A stretch of 10,089 nt of DNA from Chroococcidiopsidaceae cyanobacterium CP_BM_RX_35. Its GTDB lineage: Bacteria; Cyanobacteriota; Cyanobacteriia; Cyanobacteriales; Chroococcidiopsidaceae. Shown piece by piece: positions 7,043-10,089 of the stretch (position 1 is its first letter; the number at the start of each line of letters is the position of its first letter). The stretch covers positions 1-10,089 of the forward strand of contig JAFAVL010000525.1 in the NCBI GenBank assembly GCA_019242465.1, read 5' to 3'. Made by a program: the position numbers and the translations under genes. The notes below the pieces were generated by a model. That model did not search any database and was not told where the DNA came from. It saw nothing but the letters and a program-made list of their open reading frames with translations.

Positions 7043-8521
7043 ATGTCTGAGTCAAATGGCGTGATGATGCAGTATTTTCACTGGTACATCCCTCCGGATG
7101 GAAGCCTGTGGAATGAGTTCAAAGACAAAGTCAAAGAGTTGGCTGATGCTGGCATTACCGCTGTCTGGCTTCCCCCAGCATATAAAGGAACGGCTGGGGG
7201 TTACGATGTTGGATATGGTGTCTACGATATATTTGACCTGGGCGAATTTGACCAAAAAGGCTCCGTTCGTACTAAATACGGCACCAAAGACGAATATATT
7301 GCTGCGATCAAAGCGGCAAAAAATGTTGGTATCCAGGTTTATGCTGACGTTGTACTCAATCATAAGTTGGGGGCAGACGCAGCTGAAGAGGTAGAAGCAA
7401 CACCGTTTGACCCAAATGATCGCAACCGTCCGATTGGAGATCGTCAAACCATAAAAGTTTGGACTCACTTTACCTTTCCAGGTCGCGATGGCAAATACTC
7501 AGAGATGGAATGGCACTGGTGGCACTTCGATGCCGTTGACTACAACGTCTACAACGAAGGCGAAAACGCCGTCTATCTTTTCAAAGATAAGGCATTTGAT
7601 GAAGAGGTTGACCTAGAAAAAGGCGCTTTCGATTACCTGATGGGGTGCGATCTGGACATGCAGCATCCGGAAGTGCGAGATGAATTGAAACGTTGGGGTG
7701 AATGGTTTGTAGACACTACCAACATAGACGGTTTTCGCTTTGATGCCGTTAAACATGTCAAAGCTGGCTTTTTCCCAGAATGGCTGGAAGACTGTCGTCA
7801 ACACGCAGGTCGTAAACTCTTTGCCGTAGGTGAGTATTGGTCTTACGAGATTGAAGCGCTGCACCATTTTATTAGCGTCACTGGCGGCGATGTGATGTTA
7901 TTTGATGCGCCACTACACTACAACTTTAGCGTTGCAAGCACTCAGGGCAAAGACTATGACATGCGGCAAATCTTTGACAATACGTTGGTGCAACAGCAGC
8001 CTGCTTTAGCTGTCACGCTGGTCGATAATCACGATTCTCAGCCATTGCAGGCTCTAGAGTCTGTGGTTGAAGGCTGGTTTAAGCCATTGGCATATGCGCT
8101 GATCCTACTACGACGCGATGGATATCCTTGTGTGTTCTATGGTGACTACTACGGTGCTCACTACAAAGATCAGGGTAAAGACGGTAATGAGTATGAGATT
8201 TGGCTCGACAGCCATCAATGGCTAATTGACAAATTTCTGCACGCTCGTCAGACTTATGCATATGGTGAGCAGTATGACTATCTCGATCATGCCAACACGC
8301 TTGGCTGGACAAGAATTGGGGACGAAGAACATCCAGGTGGTATGGCAGTTGTTTTAAGCAATGGCGATGCTGGTACGAAATCGATGGAAGTAGGACAGCC
8401 AAACCAAACCTACATCGACATTACTGAACATATCAGTGAGCCAATAGTAACTAACGATGAAGGCTGGGGCGAGTTTCGCTGCAATGGCGGTTCAGTATCG
8501 GTGTGGGTGCCGCAAACTTAG
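7043..8521 (+). CDS. amyA: Cytoplasmic alpha-amylase (GH13_5)
   Basis: An endo-acting enzyme that hydrolyses internal alpha-1,4 bonds of glycogen and maltodextrins. The 492-aa length and motifs match the GH13_5 group, which holds E. coli cytoplasmic AmyA and the Bacillus liquefying amylases. The N-terminus reads directly into the catalytic domain (GVMMQYFHWYIPPDGSLW) with no signal peptide, so the enzyme is intracellular. Region I is DVVLNHK (Asp102, Asn106, His107). The nucleophile is Asp234 in DGFRFDAVKHV, the acid/base is Glu264 in FAVGEYWS, and the transition-state Asp331 lies in LVDNHDSQP. Domain B covers ~107-205 and contains the GCDLDMQHPEV block at its end. A beta domain ends the protein at VSVWVPQT. 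The start ATG has only a weak AAGAGA ribosome site (7028-7033). Sampled GC is 42-53% and arginine codons are CGN, like glgX and unlike treY. It lies 188 bases downstream of the DUF1003 gene and probably draws on the same glucan pool as TreY. Confidence 0.93.
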   Translation: MSESNGVMMQYFHWYIPPDGSLWNEFKDKVKELADAGITAVWLPPAYKGTAGGYDVGYGVYDIFDLGEFDQKGSVRTKYGTKDEYIAAIKAAKNVGIQVYADVVLNHKLGADAAEEVEATPFDPNDRNRPIGDRQTIKVWTHFTFPGRDGKYSEMEWHWWHFDAVDYNVYNEGENAVYLFKDKAFDEEVDLEKGAFDYLMGCDLDMQHPEVRDELKRWGEWFVDTTNIDGFRFDAVKHVKAGFFPEWLEDCRQHAGRKLFAVGEYWSYEIEALHHFISVTGGDVMLFDAPLHYNFSVASTQGKDYDMRQIFDNTLVQQQPALAVTLVDNHDSQPLQALESVVEGWFKPLAYALILLRRDGYPCVFYGDYYGAHYKDQGKDGNEYEIWLDSHQWLIDKFLHARQTYAYGEQYDYLDHANTLGWTRIGDEEHPGGMAVVLSNGDAGTKSMEVGQPNQTYIDITEHISEPIVTNDEGWGEFRCNGGSVSVWVPQT

Positions 8522-8569
8522 TCTGTCTTTTAGCGTAATTGCATCAGTTTGAGCAGTGTCCCCCCATAA

Positions 8570-8640
8570 TCTGGTTTCACCCAATTGCATAATAATTTCT
8601 CAGTTAGCATTGAGAAGCTATTTGCCATGGGTGAACCGGA
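8570..8640. repeat. Nested inverted repeat downstream of the amylase gene
   Basis: The outer arms TCTGGTTTCACCCA (8570-8583) and TGGGTGAACCGGA (8628-8640) pair over 13 positions, with one bulged T and one wobble. Inside them, TTCTCA (8597-8602) pairs perfectly with TGAGAA (8611-8616) around an 8-base loop. The 71-base unit could be a small palindromic repeat (MITE-like), a structured RNA or a 3' stabilising stem. No flanking target duplication was noticed. Confidence 0.5.
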
Positions 8641-8675
8641 AGGTTATCTAAGGGGCGTTGGAGGTTGGATGATGA

Positions 8676-8683
8676 GCGATCGC
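8676..8683. repeat. HIP1 octamer GCGATCGC
   Basis: A perfect HIP1 palindrome in the gene-free region, inside the 22-codon open frame at 8672-8740. Confidence 0.85.
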
Positions 8684-8780
8684 ATATTACATGTCCGGTT
8701 GTGTTGCAAAAACTTGTTGAGGACAGAAAACTGCACCTAGCTGTCAGCCGCAAGGATGAGTGTTGTTTTTGAATCTGGGT

Positions 8781-8805
8781 TTTACACTGTAGTTGTAAAT
8801 ATAAA
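8781..8805 (+). promoter_or_regulatory. Inverted repeat and AT-rich box before the 8824 gene
   Basis: TTTACA (8781-8786) and TGTAAA (8794-8799) form a 6-base inverted repeat with a 7-base spacer. TATAAA (8800-8805), a -10-like hexamer, follows immediately. TTTACA also resembles a -35 box but is only 13 bases from TATAAA, too close for a normal promoter. It may be an operator or promoter for the 8824 gene; the match is weak. Confidence 0.22.
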
Positions 8806-8823
8806 TATTTGTGTAGAAGGCAT

Positions 8824-9564
8824 GTGAATTGGCCGGGTATTCCGTCTCAGGGGATAGCAGAAGCCAAAATCTTTTGGCTGTCATTTTGGGCTTCCTTTTA
8901 CTCAGGTATTTTGTATAGTGTTGTCACTGGTTTAATTGTAGGAATCGTGGTTTGGCAACTAGAGACCCAATCAGAAAACCGAGCAGAATTGCGCCAAGCA
9001 CAAAAAGACATAAGTGTGTTGCGCCAACATCTCAGGCAAACCTTAAGCAAATCGCGGATTATCAGTATTGAATCAGCAGAGCAGGCAATACCAAGCTTGA
9101 TTCATGAGGTGATTAATAACCTAGATTCGCTCCCATTAGATAGGTGGAGGTCGCGATTAAGGGGACGTGAGCGGGGCCTGAAAGGACTGATGGCACTTAC
9201 TTATCTATATCGAGACTTTATGATTGCCGCAAGTAACTTCGATGCTGTTTTACGGGTAGAGGTGCGTAAATATCATGCCTCACAAAATCTTGACTTAGTA
9301 AATGACCAAGAACTTTGTTCTTACATCATTGGTCAGGTAGCAGAGCAGCCGCACGAGGAGGTACTGCCATGGCTAGTTGTAAAGTCACAAAGGATTGAGG
9401 AAGAGGCAAAGCAACTGCTAGCGCGGGAGAGAGTAGCGATTACTTCCCAACTTTATCAGCAAGCGCGGAAAAAGCTCTTGAATCAGTTCATCCGGGTTGA
9501 GGAAACTTTGTGGAACGACAAACGCCGCAGTAAACACTTGAGCGGTTGGCTAACACGACGCTAA
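8824..9564 (+). CDS. Hypothetical protein with one membrane segment and cytoplasmic helices
   Basis: I do not recognise a family. The GTG at 8824 gives 246 aa and has AGAAGG three bases upstream, a close spacing. A TTG at 8809 in the same frame would add five residues but has no ribosome site; a stop at 8770-8772 rules out much longer starts. Residues ~16-46 are strongly hydrophobic and aromatic (FWLSFWASFYSGILYS, then VVTGLIVGIVVWQL), fitting one membrane segment or a tight hairpin. A charged helix follows at ~47-80 (RAELRQAQKDISVLRQHLRQ), likely a coiled coil. The middle has LRGRERGLKGLMALTYLYRD. A second long charged helix (~189-246) ends in a basic tail. The body is probably cytoplasmic. 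It converges with the Uma2 fragment, 14 bases away. The continuous frame and codon pattern look genuine. It could be a membrane-anchored scaffold or sensor, but no function is evident. Confidence 0.65.
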   Translation: MNWPGIPSQGIAEAKIFWLSFWASFYSGILYSVVTGLIVGIVVWQLETQSENRAELRQAQKDISVLRQHLRQTLSKSRIISIESAEQAIPSLIHEVINNLDSLPLDRWRSRLRGRERGLKGLMALTYLYRDFMIAASNFDAVLRVEVRKYHASQNLDLVNDQELCSYIIGQVAEQPHEEVLPWLVVKSQRIEEEAKQLLARERVAITSQLYQQARKKLLNQFIRVEETLWNDKRRSKHLSGWLTRR

Positions 9565-9578
9565 GTAGCTAAGTAGGT

Positions 9579-9950
9579 CTACTTCACCGCGTTCAAAATT
9601 TGTTCGACTGTTAGCTGGAGCTGAATCCCCAACCGTTCTAGTGCTGGGGATTGAAGCAGTATGCTCTCAGCAAACCTCCCAACTTCCATATAATTCCCTT
9701 CATCCAATTGCAAAACAGCGATTACCTGCTCCTCTGGGTCGAGCAGCCAGTACTCAGGAATACCCCGTGCTACATACTGCCTCCGCTTACAATCGTAGTC
9801 TCTATCCCGATTGCTCTGACCTGGTGACACCACTTCAACAACTAGGTGGGGAGGAAGCACGTCAAAGGTAATCGTCAAACGCTTCCGGGTTATCTCCAAG
9901 TGTTCCTCGCGCAGGAACACCAAATCGGGGTAGCGATTCGCTCTGACTTT
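9579..9950 (-). pseudogene. Uma2 family (DUF820) endonuclease, C-terminal fragment
   Basis: Uma2 proteins have a PD-(D/E)XK nuclease fold, are expanded in cyanobacteria and have poorly known roles. The open minus-strand frame reads KVRANRYPDLVFLREEHLE at its beginning, then LVVEVVSPG, RDYDCKRRQYVARGIPEYWL and LTVEQILNA at the end. The acidic PD, the Glu of VVEV and the following Lys of CKRRQY are retained, but the N-terminal ~70-80 residues with the usual RYELVDGE block are missing; full proteins are about 190 aa. The frame begins just after a TGA at 9953-9951. Removing one A from the AAAA at 9951-9948 would join it to an upstream frame reading MPLFSHPVK. That upstream frame does not resemble a Uma2 N-terminus and meets a stop at 10068-10066. 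The only start codon in the surviving frame near its beginning is TTG at 9923. It is most likely a truncated remnant; translation of a short product cannot be excluded. Confidence 0.65.
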
Positions 9951-9966
9951 TCACGGGATGTGAAAA
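9948..9966. repeat. 7-bp perfect inverted repeat at the Uma2 break point
   Basis: TTTTCAC (9948-9954) and GTGAAAA (9960-9966) are perfect complements around GGGAT. One arm contains the A/T run where the Uma2 frame breaks. Such a hairpin could favour slippage in replication, or an assembly or sequencing error. From here to the right edge (10089) I see no gene. Confidence 0.45.
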
Positions 9967-10089
9967 AAGGGGCATGGTTCCGGGATAATGTGCGCGAACT
10001 AACAGTCTACTCTTTTTGGTATTTGGCTCAAACCTAGAAAAGCTGCCATGAGGTGCCAAATCTCTCTACGCTCGTTCCAAATTTGCTAT

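Larger units (their letters stand above)
8522..8823. other. 302-base region without a recognised gene
   Basis: The stretch between the amylase and the next gene holds a nested inverted repeat (8570-8640), one HIP1 site (8676-8683), a 22-codon open frame with a GGAGG site (8672-8740) and a small inverted repeat (8781-8799). No protein family, tRNA or known RNA was recognised. No clear terminator for the amylase is seen; the only strong stem, 8570-8640, lacks a following T-run. Confidence 0.6.

Noticed and set aside
7052..7468. 138-codon open frame on the minus strand opposite the amylase start
   Set aside because: It lies wholly over conserved GH13 sequence, shows no recognisable motif and is best explained as a codon-bias shadow.
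8079..8402. 107-codon open frame on the minus strand within the amylase gene
   Set aside because: It is fully antisense to the conserved C-terminal half of the amylase, and its His/Ser/Arg-rich sequence is typical of a shadow frame.
9641..9871. 76-codon plus-strand frame opposite the Uma2 fragment
   Set aside because: The minus-strand frame carries clear Uma2 motifs, while the plus-strand frame has none.
10036..10089. Imperfect repeat of ATTTGG-like words at the right edge
   Set aside because: The similarity is short and imperfect, and the window ends before any repeat unit could be defined.

Overview
The window looks like chromosomal DNA of a cyanobacterium. Three perfect HIP1 octamers (GCGATCGC), a Uma2/DUF820-type reading frame and trehalose enzymes of the cyanobacterial TreZ/TreY type all point that way. 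The lineage cannot be fixed from sequence alone; filamentous or desiccation-tolerant groups are a reasonable guess.

Layout. At 1-1277 (+) is the C-terminal part of a GlgX/TreX-type glycogen debranching enzyme, cut by the left edge. A 233-base gap follows, holding a promoter-like pair, a short palindrome and an 11-bp perfect inverted repeat. Next come treZ (1511-3331, +), treY (3402-6197, +) and a DUF1003-type membrane protein (6234-6854, +). These three are closely spaced, 70 and 36 bases apart, and probably form one transcription unit. A weak terminator-like hairpin and about 190 bases precede a cytoplasmic GH13 alpha-amylase (7043-8521, +). The next 302 bases hold no recognisable gene but contain a nested inverted repeat, a micro-ORF with a good ribosome binding site and a small operator-like repeat. 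At 8824-9564 (+) is an unrecognised protein with one membrane segment and long charged helices. Converging on it from the right is a Uma2-family nuclease fragment (9579-9950, -) that has lost its N-terminal half.

How the genes work together. GlgX/TreX removes branches from glycogen. TreY turns the reducing-end alpha-1,4 bond of the resulting maltodextrins into alpha-1,1. TreZ then releases trehalose. The intracellular alpha-amylase would act on the same maltodextrins or glycogen, so the locus reads as a storage-glucan-to-trehalose module of the sort linked to osmotic or drying stress. No trehalase gene is seen in the window. The DUF1003 protein sits inside this run of genes with no known role in it.

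The enzymes are well-known families with intact catalytic residues. The less explained parts are the DUF1003 neighbour, the 8.5-9.6 kb accessory stretch, several intergenic hairpins, and the lower GC and different arginine codon use of treZ-treY compared with their flanks. I see no clear evidence of a wholly new system.
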